A stretch of DNA of 63,847 bases from JAGLWW01 sp964640225 (GTDB taxonomy: Archaea > Aenigmatarchaeota > Aenigmatarchaeia > PWEA01 > JAGHBM01), in contig CAZXFI010000006.1 of NCBI GenBank assembly GCA_964640225.1, forward strand, positions 1 through 63,847, in the 5' to 3' direction. The stretch's first letter is position 1; each line of letters begins with the position of its first letter. The notes under the pieces were generated by a model, which was not told where the DNA came from, ran no database searches, and saw only the letters and a program-made list of their open reading frames with translations. This document shows, one piece after another, positions 24,669-33,207 of the stretch. Both the position numbers and the translations under genes were made by a program.

Positions 24669-25832
24669 ATGAAGCTTCCGAAAGCAATCGTTGGAATAGA
24701 CCCGGGAACCACCGCCGCGGTGGCCGTGCTTTCCCTCAAGGGAAAGCTGCTGGCCCTGGAAAGCAGGAAGAACTTCGGGAGGAACGAAATAATCAGGTTC
24801 ATATCCTCGGCCAGCTCCCCCACAATCGTGGCCACCGACAAGGCCCTGGCCCCCTCGCTCGTTATGAAAGTATCTTCAAATTTCAATTCAGTGGTTTTCT
24901 CCCCGAAAGAGGACCTGAAGTACAGGGAGAAGCTTGACTTGGCGCGCGGTTTCAAGACAAAGAATTCCCACCAGAGGGACGCGCTTGCCGCCGCAGTACT
25001 GGCCTACAGGGAGCACGAGGACACCCTGAAGAAAATAGAAAAAACAGTGGAGGGCCTGAACCTCTGGAAATATGCGGACGACATAAAGGACATGATACTC
25101 AGGGGCAGGTGCGGCAACGTGGCCGAGGCGATAGACAGCGTGCTTTCAACCACAAGGGCTCCCAGGAAGAAAATGGGAAAGAAAAGAGGGGTGACCAGGG
25201 AGGAAATTGAAAGCATATTGGGCAATATGAGGGAAGTGCTCAAGGAAAAGGAAAAAACCGTTTCAATTCTGGAAAATTACACCCGAAAGCTTGAGGAGAG
25301 AGTCAAAACCCTGGAGGAGGAGAACGCGAAACTTAAGAAAAGGAAGTCCAGGAAAAAAACAGAGAAAACTGACCATGCCGCAAAAAACCTCAAGAGCCGG
25401 ATAAAGGAAAAAAACGAGAAAATCATAATGATGAACAAGAGATTGAACACTCTCAAGGAACTGGAGAACGTCAGGAAAAGGGGCCTTGTACCGGTAAAAG
25501 TGGTCAGAGAGTCAAGCTTTGAAGAGCTTGCAAAAACAGAAAAGAGCATGGGGCTTGACAAGGATGTTGTTTACTTCAGGAAATACTCAAAGCCCGACAA
25601 AAAATTCATTGAAAAACTCAAGGAAAAGGAAACAGAAATAGTCATCGGAGACTTTCCCGAGAGCGTGAGGGAAAAACTGGAAAAAGAAGGAATAATGGTT
25701 ATAGACAGGAAAGAAACAGAAATAAGAATCGCGGGAGACTGTGGCAGCATCTCTCCCGGAGAAATCAAGAGCCTGAGAAAAAAGGGCTTAATCGGGTGGC
25801 TAAAGGAATACAGGAAGAGATACAATGAATGA
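24669..25832 (+). CDS. DUF460 protein: RNase H-like domain plus coiled coil
   Basis: A 387-residue protein. Residues 1-115 form an RNase H/RuvC-like domain (VGIDPGTTAAVAVLSLKGKLLA, and NSHQRDALAAAVLAYREHE with the last acidic residues). Then come a linker (MGKKRGVTREEIESILGNM) and a long coiled coil (about residues 175-270). The C-terminal region, of about 100 residues, has KEKETEIVIGDFPESVREKLEKEG. This matches archaeal DUF460 proteins, although those I know are longer, around 600 residues. A nucleic-acid role is likely but not shown. The 3' end overlaps the archaeosortase start by eight bases. Confidence 0.8.
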   Translation: MKLPKAIVGIDPGTTAAVAVLSLKGKLLALESRKNFGRNEIIRFISSASSPTIVATDKALAPSLVMKVSSNFNSVVFSPKEDLKYREKLDLARGFKTKNSHQRDALAAAVLAYREHEDTLKKIEKTVEGLNLWKYADDIKDMILRGRCGNVAEAIDSVLSTTRAPRKKMGKKRGVTREEIESILGNMREVLKEKEKTVSILENYTRKLEERVKTLEEENAKLKKRKSRKKTEKTDHAAKNLKSRIKEKNEKIIMMNKRLNTLKELENVRKRGLVPVKVVRESSFEELAKTEKSMGLDKDVVYFRKYSKPDKKFIEKLKEKETEIVIGDFPESVREKLEKEGIMVIDRKETEIRIAGDCGSISPGEIKSLRKKGLIGWLKEYRKRYNE

Positions 25833-26370
25833 GAGAAAAAAGGAAACACTCTTATTCCTTTCAAAACTCCTGGCCCTCTCAATCCCTCTTTACATCGTGC
25901 TGTGGCTGGGTGTTGACCTCGGCTTCCTCCAAGAAACAATAACACGCATCGTTTTTTCATTTTTCAGCATGACGGGAGAGGTGCAGAGACACGGTTTCGT
26001 TCTTGTTTTCCCGGGCTTCTCCGTGAACATAGACAAAGATTGCACGGGATGGAAAGGCATGATGTTTCTCCTGGCACTTATTCTTTCAACAAGGGCCTCC
26101 TGGAAAAAGAGGCTTGCGGGCATAGCGGTGGGGTTGCCGGTATTCTTCTCCTTCAACCTGTTCCGCATACTTTTCATGATATGGATAGGCCTGGGCAGTA
26201 GGGAAACCTTCTACCTGCTCCACGACGTGCTGTGGCAGGCTTCAATGATAGCCGTGGTCATGGTCCTGTGGCTCATGTGGGCAAGATTAGATATAAATAA
26301 TTCGGGTTCTAGAAGGAAACCATGGAAAGAAGGGAATTCTTCAAAAGGTTCAGGCACGCGACAGACCTGA
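25825..26370 (+). CDS. Archaeosortase/exosortase-family protein
   Basis: About 181 residues with five or six membrane helices. The catalytic triad of the family can be seen: Cys in DKDCTGWKGMMFLLALIL, Arg in FNLFRILFMIWIGL, and His in LLHDVLWQASMI. Archaeosortases cut C-terminal sorting signals from surface proteins and attach the rest to lipid. I see no PGF-CTERM-like target in the window. The last 49 bases overlap the next gene, which is in another frame, so the native C-terminus may be somewhat basic and unstructured. Confidence 0.85.
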   Translation: MNERKKETLLFLSKLLALSIPLYIVLWLGVDLGFLQETITRIVFSFFSMTGEVQRHGFVLVFPGFSVNIDKDCTGWKGMMFLLALILSTRASWKKRLAGIAVGLPVFFSFNLFRILFMIWIGLGSRETFYLLHDVLWQASMIAVVMVLWLMWARLDINNSGSRRKPWKEGNSSKGSGTRQT

Positions 26371-26555
26371 AAGCCGGGGTGCAGACCTTCAACAAGATAA
26401 ATGAGCTGGGCCTGTCCAGTTACGTCATAGACAGCCTTAAAAACTATCCGACTCCCGAAGAGGCTGTCAGGGAAATGAACAAAGACCTTGATAACGGGTA
26501 TGAATTTAATCTGAAACCCAGGCTGTCAGGGAAATACCTGGAACTCAGGGGATAA
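26322..26555 (+). CDS. Small hypothetical protein, 77 aa
   Basis: A soluble, helical, charged protein starting MERREFFKRFRHATDLKAG, ending KPRLSGKYLELRG. It contains a NYPTPEEAVREMNKDLDNGYEF segment. It overlaps the 3' end of the archaeosortase gene by 49 bases in another frame. Codon use and the sensible composition suggest it is real. A TATA-like AGATATAAATAA lies about 30 bases upstream, inside the archaeosortase gene. No family recognised. Confidence 0.55.
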   Translation: MERREFFKRFRHATDLKAGVQTFNKINELGLSSYVIDSLKNYPTPEEAVREMNKDLDNGYEFNLKPRLSGKYLELRG

Positions 26556-26602
26556 AAAATCACGCTTTTATAGCAAAAAAATTCTATTATATTTGTGGTC
26601 TT

Positions 26603-27760
26603 ATGTTCGGTTTTCTCAAGAAGAAGCTCAAGGAGAACATAGATAAGATAACAAGGAAAGTGGAAAAAAGGGCCGACGAGGAAGAGCCTGAAAAGATAAA
26701 AGTCAGCCTTGCTCCTGACAAAACACTTAAGCCCAAGGAATCGGGAAAGCCCGAGAAAAAGCCGAAGAGGCTCAGGCTCAAGAAAAAACCAATAGAAGAG
26801 GTGGATGCAAGCCAGCTGAAAAGCGTGGAGGCCGAGGAGAGAGAGGAAAAGGCCGCTAGGAAGGAAAAGAGGGCGGAAAAGAAGGCCGGGCAGAAGCCGA
26901 AGAAAAAAATCAGCCTTTTCGGGAAGAGAATTATAGAAGAGAAGGACCTGAAGGAAATGCTCTGGAACCTGCAGGTCTCGCTTCTGGAATCAGACGTGGC
27001 CCTGGAGACAGCGGAGAAAATATGCAACGACCTGAAGGAAAGCCTGGTCGGCGAAGAGGTAAAAAAAAGTGAAATAGGAGTGCTCGTGAGGGAAAACATC
27101 AAGAAGTCCCTTTTTGAGATACTGGACCAGGAGCCCGTGGATTTGGTAAAAAAGACCCTGGAGAAAAGCCCCTACCTTGTACTTTTCCTGGGATTCAACG
27201 GCTCCGGAAAAACAACGGCCATAGCCCGCATAGCATACCTGCTCAAGGAGAACGGCCTAAAGGTAAATATGGCCGCGGGGGACACATGGAGGGCCGCGGC
27301 AATAAACCAGCTTGAAAAGCACGGGGAAAAACTCAAGGTGCCCGTGGTGAAGCACGACTACGGGGCGGATTCGGCCGCAGTAATTTACGACGCGATGGAG
27401 CACGCGAAAGCAAGAGAACTGGACGTGGTCCTGGCAGACACCGCAGGAAGAACCCACACGAACGTGAACCTTATGAACGAGCTGAACAAGATAATCAAGG
27501 TCAACAAGCCCGACCTCAAGATTCTGGTCATAGATTCGCTGACCGGCAATGACGCGGTGGAGCAGGCCCGCGCGTTTGATGAGTCAGTGGGCGTGGACGG
27601 GATAATCCTCACTAAAATGGATGTGAACGAGAAGGGCGGGGCGGCCCTGTCGGTGGCCCATACCATCGGGAAGCCCATACTTTACATAGGGACCGGGCAG
27701 GAGTACGGGAACCTGGAGGAGTTCAACCCCAGGAAAATCATACAGAATCTTCTGGATTAA
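26603..27760 (+). CDS. ftsY: Signal recognition particle receptor FtsY
   Basis: A 385-residue SRP GTPase. The N-terminal 95 residues are a highly charged Lys/Glu-rich A domain that touches the membrane. The four-helix N domain follows (about 100-180), and then the GTPase G domain: G1 FLGFNGSGKTT, the TWRAAAINQLEKH insertion box, G3 DTAGR, and G4 TKMD, ending with GQEYGNLEEFNPRKIIQNLL. It docks ribosome-SRP complexes, whose RNA is encoded at 11535, at the membrane. TATA-like ATTATATTTG lies 15-25 bases upstream. Its 3' end overlaps the convergent gene by 23 bases. Confidence 0.97.
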   Translation: MFGFLKKKLKENIDKITRKVEKRADEEEPEKIKVSLAPDKTLKPKESGKPEKKPKRLRLKKKPIEEVDASQLKSVEAEEREEKAARKEKRAEKKAGQKPKKKISLFGKRIIEEKDLKEMLWNLQVSLLESDVALETAEKICNDLKESLVGEEVKKSEIGVLVRENIKKSLFEILDQEPVDLVKKTLEKSPYLVLFLGFNGSGKTTAIARIAYLLKENGLKVNMAAGDTWRAAAINQLEKHGEKLKVPVVKHDYGADSAAVIYDAMEHAKARELDVVLADTAGRTHTNVNLMNELNKIIKVNKPDLKILVIDSLTGNDAVEQARAFDESVGVDGIILTKMDVNEKGGAALSVAHTIGKPILYIGTGQEYGNLEEFNPRKIIQNLLD

Positions 27761-28232
27761 TCTCCAGCGGCCTTTTGCTCTCGTACAAAAAACTCATGAA
27801 CAGGTCAAACTTGTCGCTTTTTGACAATTCCAATAAATCCGCTTTTTCTCCGGCAGGTATGGCATTGAAAAGCTTTATTTCCTCCTCATCCAGTTTGCTG
27901 TATATGTCAAGCCTTGCTCCCGTGAATTCAAACATTATCGCAGAAGTCACGTCATCCATTTTCACGGCAGTCAGGTCCAGGCCTTTCTCCACTGCCTTTG
28001 ACACGAAATCGGATGGGGCTTTCCTGGGCTTTATGCCTATGTTTTTCTCCTTCAAGGTTTCCTTTACCCTGCCCTTGATTTCATCCAAATCGTAAGTCTC
28101 GTTGGAGCCTTCAAGCCTGTTGTATACGGTGACTTCCCTCTTTTCCCTGTTGAAAAAGTAATCATAGGGCCTGCTCCAGGCAAAGTGCTCCCCGTAATTG
28201 CTTTCAAGTTTTTTTAAATCCAACGATAACAC
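27738..28232 (-). CDS. Hypothetical protein, 164 aa
   Basis: A soluble protein with a GTG (or next TTG) start, MLSLDLKKLESNYGEHFAWSRPYDYFFNREKREVTVYN. It contains LKEKNIGIKPRKAPSDFVSKAVEKG and a helical C-terminus ending KRPLEINPEDSV. I see no known motif. It is convergent with ftsY (23-base overlap) and 27 bases after the broken membrane-protein gene, with which it may share a promoter. Confidence 0.6.
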   Translation of the reverse strand: MLSLDLKKLESNYGEHFAWSRPYDYFFNREKREVTVYNRLEGSNETYDLDEIKGRVKETLKEKNIGIKPRKAPSDFVSKAVEKGLDLTAVKMDDVTSAIMFEFTGARLDIYSKLDEEEIKLFNAIPAGEKADLLELSKSDKFDLFMSFLYESKRPLEINPEDSV

Positions 28233-28259
28233 CCGAATAAATAAGAGAAGAAAAAGGAT

Positions 28260-28702
28260 TTAAGCCTTGTTGAACCCGGCGATTATCATCCCGCCTGCCA
28301 AGTATATCACCAGAGCCTCCATTGTCCACGCCAGGTTAAGCACCAGAGGCACGCTCATCAGCAGGTCCATTGAAAGCATACCGGGTATTGAAGCCATGAA
28401 GAATACCAGCAGGCCGTAGTGAGTTCCCCTGGACTTCCAGGCCTTGCCGGGCACGCACTTTCCCAGCAGTATGTAAGCCCATGCCACTATCAGGGCCGTT
28501 ACGAAGTTGGACATTACGGAAAGGACGTAAAATTCGGTTCCGGACGGCCCCATGTTCGGCATCATTATCTCATCCAGAGGCAGAAATATTCCGGGTTCAT
28601 GTAGTAGTCCATCAGGGCAAACGCCCCCAGGCTGTGAACAGCCTGCGCCACCAACGTAAACAAAACCGCCGCGATTATTATTCCTTTCTACTTGCTCGCC
28701 AT
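28260..28702 (-). pseudogene. Membrane protein gene broken by a stop codon and a frameshift
   Basis: From ATG 28702 the frame reads MASK, then TAG (28690-28688), then KGIIIAAVLFTLVAQAVHSL and GAFALMDYYMNPEYFCLWMR, and stops at TAA near 28568. A second frame beginning at 28565 continues directly with MMPNMGPSGTEFYVLSVMSN and three further membrane helices to GMIIAGFNKA. The two parts together make one coherent protein of about 145 residues with four helices. So one base has been lost between about 28568 and 28580, besides the early amber codon. A TATA box (TTTATAT) precedes ATG 28702 at leaderless spacing. Either a pseudogene or a stretch of sequencing errors. Confidence 0.7.
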
Positions 28703-28751
28703 TGCTTTAAGTATAAAAATCTCTGCATATAAATTTTCTTATGGTGACTAA

Positions 28752-29477
28752 ATGCTTTGCCTGATCGGGCTGGGTCTTTACGATGAAAAGGACATGACCC
28801 TCAGGGGCCTGGAAGCTGCCAAATCCTGCGACTCCCTTTACGCGGAGCTTTACACCTCTGGCTGGTCCGGGCTGGAGAACCTAAGGGTGAAAATGGATAA
28901 GGAAATAAAAGAGGTGAAGAGAAGCGACCTGGAGGAAAACCAGGAAAAAATACTGGAGGAGGCCAAGAGCAAAAACGTCGGAATACTAATACCAGGGGAC
29001 CCGCTGGTCGCCACGACCCACACAGACCTTCTGGTGGAGGCGAAAAAGAAGGGCATAAAGACCAGGGTGGTGCACGCCCCATCCATCTACTCGGCCGTGG
29101 GCGAGACCGGCCTGTTCATATACAAGTTCGGCAAAACCACCACAATACCCTACCCGGAAGAGGGCTACGAGCCCGAAAGCCCCTACGACGCGATAAAGGA
29201 AAACAAGGAAAGGGGATTGCACACTCTCTGCCTGCTGGACGTCAAGGGCAGGCTTATGGCACCGAAGGAAGGGCTTTTGTACCTGCTGAGAATAGAGGAA
29301 AAGAGGAAGGAAAACGTGGTGAAAATGGAGGACAAGGCGGTGGTATTCGTTGCAAGGGAAAGGGGCGCGGTTATCTGCAAGAATATAGGAAAACTCATAG
29401 AAAGGGATTTTCCAACTCCCGCGGTTTTGATAATACCCGGAACTCTCCACTCAATGGAAAAGGAGGCTCTCGAATGA
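28752..29477 (+). CDS. dphB: Diphthine synthase DphB
   Basis: A 241-residue SAM-dependent methyltransferase of the tetrapyrrole-methylase fold. It begins MLCLIGLGLYDEKDMTLRGL, then has the SAM-contact IPGDPLVATTHTDL near residue 80, the VHAPSIYSAVGETGLFIYKFG block near 115, and TTIPYPE. DphB methylates the intermediate of diphthamide formation on elongation factor 2. Length and all blocks fit archaeal DphB. It overlaps the next gene by four bases (ATGA). It is divergent from the broken membrane-protein gene. Confidence 0.95.
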   Translation: MLCLIGLGLYDEKDMTLRGLEAAKSCDSLYAELYTSGWSGLENLRVKMDKEIKEVKRSDLEENQEKILEEAKSKNVGILIPGDPLVATTHTDLLVEAKKKGIKTRVVHAPSIYSAVGETGLFIYKFGKTTTIPYPEEGYEPESPYDAIKENKERGLHTLCLLDVKGRLMAPKEGLLYLLRIEEKRKENVVKMEDKAVVFVARERGAVICKNIGKLIERDFPTPAVLIIPGTLHSMEKEALE

Positions 29478-29737
29478 CTGGACCAAACAGTGTAGAAGAC
29501 CAGCTGAAAGAGGAGATAAAGAAATGGATGGGGAGGCTCCAGAAGGGGCTGGACGGGACAAAAGCCCTGGACCGGAAGGGGGTTGAGTTCCTCACCAACA
29601 TAAAGGCCTACCAGTCGGATTCGCTCCATTTCTACGACAAGGGCGACTTGGTGAGAAGCTTTGAGGCGCTTATTTGGGCCTGGGCTTACCTTGAGATAGG
29701 GAAAGAAATGGAGATTCTGAGCCCGGTGAAAGAATAA
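29474..29737 (+). CDS. DUF357 family protein
   Basis: An 87-residue, all-helical protein: VEDQLKEEIKKWMGRLQKGLD, then NIKAYQSDSLHFYDKGDLVRSFEALIWAWAYLEIG. This pattern, with the FYDKGD turn followed by EALIWAWAYLE, is the DUF357 signature, an archaeal helical family with no known function. It starts within the last codons of dphB (ATGA overlap), so the two are almost certainly translated together. Confidence 0.85.
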   Translation: MTGPNSVEDQLKEEIKKWMGRLQKGLDGTKALDRKGVEFLTNIKAYQSDSLHFYDKGDLVRSFEALIWAWAYLEIGKEMEILSPVKE

Positions 29738-29762
29738 GTATTTTTTCTCCAAAAATTATTTC

Positions 29763-30308
29763 ATGCACGATCCAACAGGGGATTTATGGAAGCCGGGAAA
29801 GGCCCGGAAAAACATTAAGGTAGTGGAGTTCCACTCGCTGGAAAACATGAACCTTAGCGGAGCCTTCAAAACTCCTCCCTACATTCTGGACGAGCTGGGC
29901 TACGCCGTCTATGTCATAAACAACTACGCTATGACAGAAGCACTCATAGACAAACATGTCATACAGGAGGACTTAAGGTTTGCCTACAAGAGCCTTCTGA
30001 GCGCAGGCCCCGAGTACGAGGAAAAACTGAAGGACGCCTACTTCTCAACCGAGGAACTCCTGAGCCCCCCGGGAAGAAAGCCCCACGCCCTGAACGACCC
30101 GATGGTAAGCATACCCGTATCCAAGTTCGTAAGAGAGAAAATCGCGGAGAACCTGGAAAAGGAGAAAAGAAAGGAGTACGAGAGGCTCGTGGAGAACCTG
30201 GACACGTTTCCCCTGAGGCCGGTTCCCTACTCCAGGGAGGAGATAATCGCTGACGTGGAAAGAATCATAGAAAAGAACGAAAACTGCTCTTTTCCGGGGG
30301 TTCTATAA
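29763..30308 (+). CDS. Hypothetical protein, 181 aa
   Basis: A soluble, charged, mainly helical protein beginning MHDPTGDLWKPGKARKNIKVVEFHSLENM. It has ILDELGYAVYVINNYAMTEALI in the middle and a Lys/Glu-rich C-terminal helix ending in a Cys-containing tail (EKNENCSFPGVL). No family recognised. It follows DUF357 by 25 bases. The intergenic TTTTTCTCCAAAAATTATTT stretch may hold a weak promoter. Confidence 0.6.
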   Translation: MHDPTGDLWKPGKARKNIKVVEFHSLENMNLSGAFKTPPYILDELGYAVYVINNYAMTEALIDKHVIQEDLRFAYKSLLSAGPEYEEKLKDAYFSTEELLSPPGRKPHALNDPMVSIPVSKFVREKIAENLEKEKRKEYERLVENLDTFPLRPVPYSREEIIADVERIIEKNENCSFPGVL

Positions 30309-30432
30309 ATCCTTTTTCTTTCTTAGTTTATTCATAAAAGAGGCCAAAAGTGTCATTTTTAACCAGTAATGACAAACCGAAAACTTTATAAGGAAGCTCA
30401 TGTATATATTTACTATCAAGTGGTGAAATTTT

Positions 30433-31032
30433 ATGGAAAAAGCAACAAACAATGATTTCGCCTTAGCTATTTATCTAGAGAAAAGATTCTCTGAAATAGG
30501 AGACGCGCTGGGCACGGTCATCAACTATGTTACCGAGTCGGAAAAAAAGAGAGAGACTAAAGAGGCGTTGGAGAAAAAAGCACAGGAAGAAATGAATTAC
30601 GGGGCTTACTCCTCCATAGTGGAAAACGTTAACATATATAAGGAAAAAATTCACGGGGAGCCAAGAAAAACTCCCATAACTTCTATTCACACGGCATGCC
30701 GCCTAGTGGGAGAGGAAGACCTCATATCTGTTCTTACGGAAGGACTGAACTACTTCATTGGAAGGCACGCAGGGAAGTCAATGGCAGAAATAACCGACAG
30801 GTACAAGCCCCTGTCAGAGACAAAAATACCGGAACTGGTGGCCGGAATGAGCTACGGGCCCAGGGTTGACCTGGAAGACAAGATAATTGATGACATAGAA
30901 AACGCGGAGAAAGCAGGGAAATGGTACAAGGGGGCGGAAATGAGGGCAGAGGGTTACTCCCTCGGGAAAAACCCTACCGCCGGATACTCCTTTAAACCGT
31001 GCAAAGATTTCGGAAGCAAATCCGCTTCATAA
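30433..31032 (+). CDS. Hypothetical soluble protein, first gene of the membrane-protein cluster
   Basis: A 199-residue protein without membrane segments. The N-terminal half is helical (AIYLEKRFSEIGDALGTVINYV, ESEKKRETKEALEKKAQEEM). The C-terminus is rich in Gly, Lys and aromatic residues. No family recognised. TATA-like CTTTATAAG and TATATATTTAC lie within 50 bases upstream, the second at about 27 bases, suggesting a leaderless transcript starting this cluster. It is followed after 14 bases by the next gene on the same strand. Confidence 0.65.
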   Translation: MEKATNNDFALAIYLEKRFSEIGDALGTVINYVTESEKKRETKEALEKKAQEEMNYGAYSSIVENVNIYKEKIHGEPRKTPITSIHTACRLVGEEDLISVLTEGLNYFIGRHAGKSMAEITDRYKPLSETKIPELVAGMSYGPRVDLEDKIIDDIENAEKAGKWYKGAEMRAEGYSLGKNPTAGYSFKPCKDFGSKSAS

Positions 31033-31046
31033 ATTAGAGGGATAAA

Positions 31047-32048
31047 ATGACTTGCGCCACGGGTGACATGATAAGAAGGAGGCACGAATTCTGGCAGTGC
31101 GTCAAGGAGGGTATTGACATACTGGGCGATTCCGAGACCTACCTTCTGGATTACGAATTCATAAAGGCGGGAAACGGCTACAAGGAAAAAAACAGGGATG
31201 TCCTGAAAGAGAAAAAACCCTACACGGAAACCGATTCCTCGCACAAAAAGGTTTACAAAAAAATCTCCCGCAAGGGAAAGAAAGTAAAGAACAGGCTGGA
31301 CAAGTACCTGAAGGCAGAGGAGCCTGAAAACGTTCTTCTCAAATACATCATAAAGAATGACAAGAGATATGAAAAGAACCTGGGAAAGCTGGAGAAACTG
31401 AAAAAAGATTCAGAGGGCACGAGAAAGGACTGGCAGGAGCTTCAGAAAGCTTACGAAAAATGTGAAATAAAAGAGTCGTGGCTTGAAACTAAGGTGGAGG
31501 AACTGGACAATCTAAGGCCCGGAAGGACTAGGGATTTCTCCGAGTTCACGCTTGACAAATTCAGCGTTTACGGTATAAGGTCAGATGAAGGCCCGACCAC
31601 ATTTGACCACATGATAGAGGGTTACGGGGGACTTCTTGATTCTCTTGATTCCACAAAAAACGTGGCCGAGACCTACAAAAGATACAAGTCAGTTATGAAG
31701 ATTAACAGAAGAGAAATCAACAAACTGAACAGGGGGATGAGAACCATAAACACGGAGTTCAGGAAGCAGAAAGGCAGAGTAGAGGGCCGCTCCAAAACCA
31801 TAGGGAAACACCAGGACGCTGTCATAGAGATGTACGCAAACAAAAACGGCAGCGAAAAAGTCTCGGGCATACGCGGAAGAGCGGAAGAAAGGGAAAAAGA
31901 TTACTTCTTGGGACGCTGGATTCTTGGAAAATCCAAAAAAACACTGGAGAACTCCGGCAGGTCCTTGGGAACAAAAGTTAAAAACGGCCTGAAGAACAAC
32001 ATATATGAGCCCATAAGAAACAGAACACGAAGGAACACGAACCGCTAA
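31047..32048 (+). CDS. Hypothetical basic coiled-coil protein, 333 aa
   Basis: A very Lys/Arg/Glu-rich protein with long helical stretches, such as KNLGKLEKLKKDSEGTRKDW and RNTNR at the C-terminus. It has no transmembrane helix. The N-terminus, MTCATGDMIRRRHEFWQCVK, carries two Cys. The final 60 residues are strongly basic (GLKNNIYEPIRNRTRRNTNR), suggesting contact with nucleic acid or acidic lipid headgroups. No family recognised. It lies 14 bases after the first cluster gene. Confidence 0.6.
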   Translation: MTCATGDMIRRRHEFWQCVKEGIDILGDSETYLLDYEFIKAGNGYKEKNRDVLKEKKPYTETDSSHKKVYKKISRKGKKVKNRLDKYLKAEEPENVLLKYIIKNDKRYEKNLGKLEKLKKDSEGTRKDWQELQKAYEKCEIKESWLETKVEELDNLRPGRTRDFSEFTLDKFSVYGIRSDEGPTTFDHMIEGYGGLLDSLDSTKNVAETYKRYKSVMKINRREINKLNRGMRTINTEFRKQKGRVEGRSKTIGKHQDAVIEMYANKNGSEKVSGIRGRAEEREKDYFLGRWILGKSKKTLENSGRSLGTKVKNGLKNNIYEPIRNRTRRNTNR

Positions 32049-32092
32049 AATCATTTTTATATATACAAATTAAAAATTATTCAGTGGTTGGA

Positions 32093-32665
32093 ATGATACA
32101 TGCCCAAGTGGCGAGTTTGGGAGAATCAAGTCTTTACGACATGATATTCAACACTATTCTTCAGCTGCCTGAATGCGTGGGGGACGCGACCTGGGGCTGC
32201 GTGAACGGCTCCCTACCGCACGACTTTATCTACGCCCTTTTCATACCGCACATAGTACTTCTGATATTCCTGTTCATAGCGACCAAAGGCATAGGACACA
32301 AGGGCCTGGAGGCTTTGCTGGGAATAGGAGTCTACGTGTTCATAATATACAGCGGATGGTACGCCTTCTTTGCAAACCTTACCCTTCTCTGGCTCATAGT
32401 ATCCCTTTTCATAGCAGGGTTTTACTTCTTTTGGGGTAGAATCATACATCCAACGAGGAGCAAGGAGCTCTTCAAGATAGGCTTTAATCAGGCCAAGAAA
32501 TCCAAGGAGAAAAAAATGGAAGAACAGGCCCTGAAGAGTGACATAACCTACCTGAAGAAGCAGCTGGCGGAGGCCAGGAAAAGGCACAGGACGGATGAAA
32601 TAAAAACCCTTTCAGAAGAGCTTACCAGGAGAGAAATGCAGTTGAGGGAGCTTTTGAGAAAGTGA
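32093..32665 (+). CDS. Membrane protein with cytoplasmic coiled coil
   Basis: About 190 residues. A short N-terminal segment is followed by three membrane helices (FIYALFIPHIVLLIFLFIAT, LEALLGIGVYVFIIYSG, LTLLWLIVSLFIAGFYFFWG) and then a C-terminal charged coiled coil of about 65 residues ending RREMQLRELLRK. A TATA box TTTATATATAC lies about 30 bases before ATG 32093; a GTG three codons earlier is also possible. The stop is four bases before the start of the first of four related membrane proteins, so it belongs to their transcription unit. Possible assembly factor or anchor, as inference. Confidence 0.65.
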   Translation: MIHAQVASLGESSLYDMIFNTILQLPECVGDATWGCVNGSLPHDFIYALFIPHIVLLIFLFIATKGIGHKGLEALLGIGVYVFIIYSGWYAFFANLTLLWLIVSLFIAGFYFFWGRIIHPTRSKELFKIGFNQAKKSKEKKMEEQALKSDITYLKKQLAEARKRHRTDEIKTLSEELTRREMQLRELLRK

Positions 32666-32669
32666 TAAA

Positions 32670-33194
32670 ATGGCCTCAGGCAATGTAATTTCAGATGCTA
32701 TAACCCAGATATCAACCGACCCCTCAATACAGCCCCTTCTTCCTTTTCTCTTTGTTCTTGCCGTGATATACGGCCTCCTTACGATAGTGGGAATATTTAA
32801 GAAAAAGGACGGGAGGTCCATGGCCTCGGTAAACTTCATAATAGCCCTTGTCTTCGCTTTCTTCGCGGCGGGATATCAGCCCTTTGTCAGCTTCTTTTTT
32901 ACGGAAATGGGAATCATACTCTGGGCTTTTCTTTTGATATTCTTCATAGCATTCGTGCTTGAGGCAATAGGCCTCAGGGGCAAGAAGAAAATTGAAAAGG
33001 AAAAGGCGGACATCCCGATAATGATGGGGGGCATAGTGGTGCTCCTGCTGGTGAGCTTCGGTTTTTCCTACCTTTCCGAGTTCAACATCCCCCTTTTAGG
33101 CACGGAGAATTTCATGATACTGGCAGGCCTGGTTCTGCTTGTTTTCATGCTTTATTACGCTTACGAATTCGGCAGGGGTGGAGGCGGTCCATAA
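32670..33194 (+). CDS. Polytopic membrane protein, cluster paralog 1
   Basis: A 174-residue protein with five helices. The first, LLPFLFVLAVIYGLLTIVGIF, corresponds to the PW-LT-AIVYGIL helix of the next three proteins. The pattern of a Lys-containing loop, then an Ala-rich helix (NFIIALVFAFFAAGYQPFV), is shared too. It diverges in the C-terminal half: IEKEKADIPIMMGGIVVLLLVSFGFSYL, and a Gly-rich end (EFGRGGGGP). No family recognised. It is 13 bases ahead of the next paralog. Confidence 0.65.
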   Translation: MASGNVISDAITQISTDPSIQPLLPFLFVLAVIYGLLTIVGIFKKKDGRSMASVNFIIALVFAFFAAGYQPFVSFFFTEMGIILWAFLLIFFIAFVLEAIGLRGKKKIEKEKADIPIMMGGIVVLLLVSFGFSYLSEFNIPLLGTENFMILAGLVLLVFMLYYAYEFGRGGGGP

Positions 33195-33207
33195 GCTTAA
33201 ATAAAAG

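Noticed and set aside
28688..28690. TAG in the broken membrane gene read as pyrrolysine
   Set aside because: No pyrrolysine genes in the window, and the same gene also has a frameshift, so decay or error is simpler.
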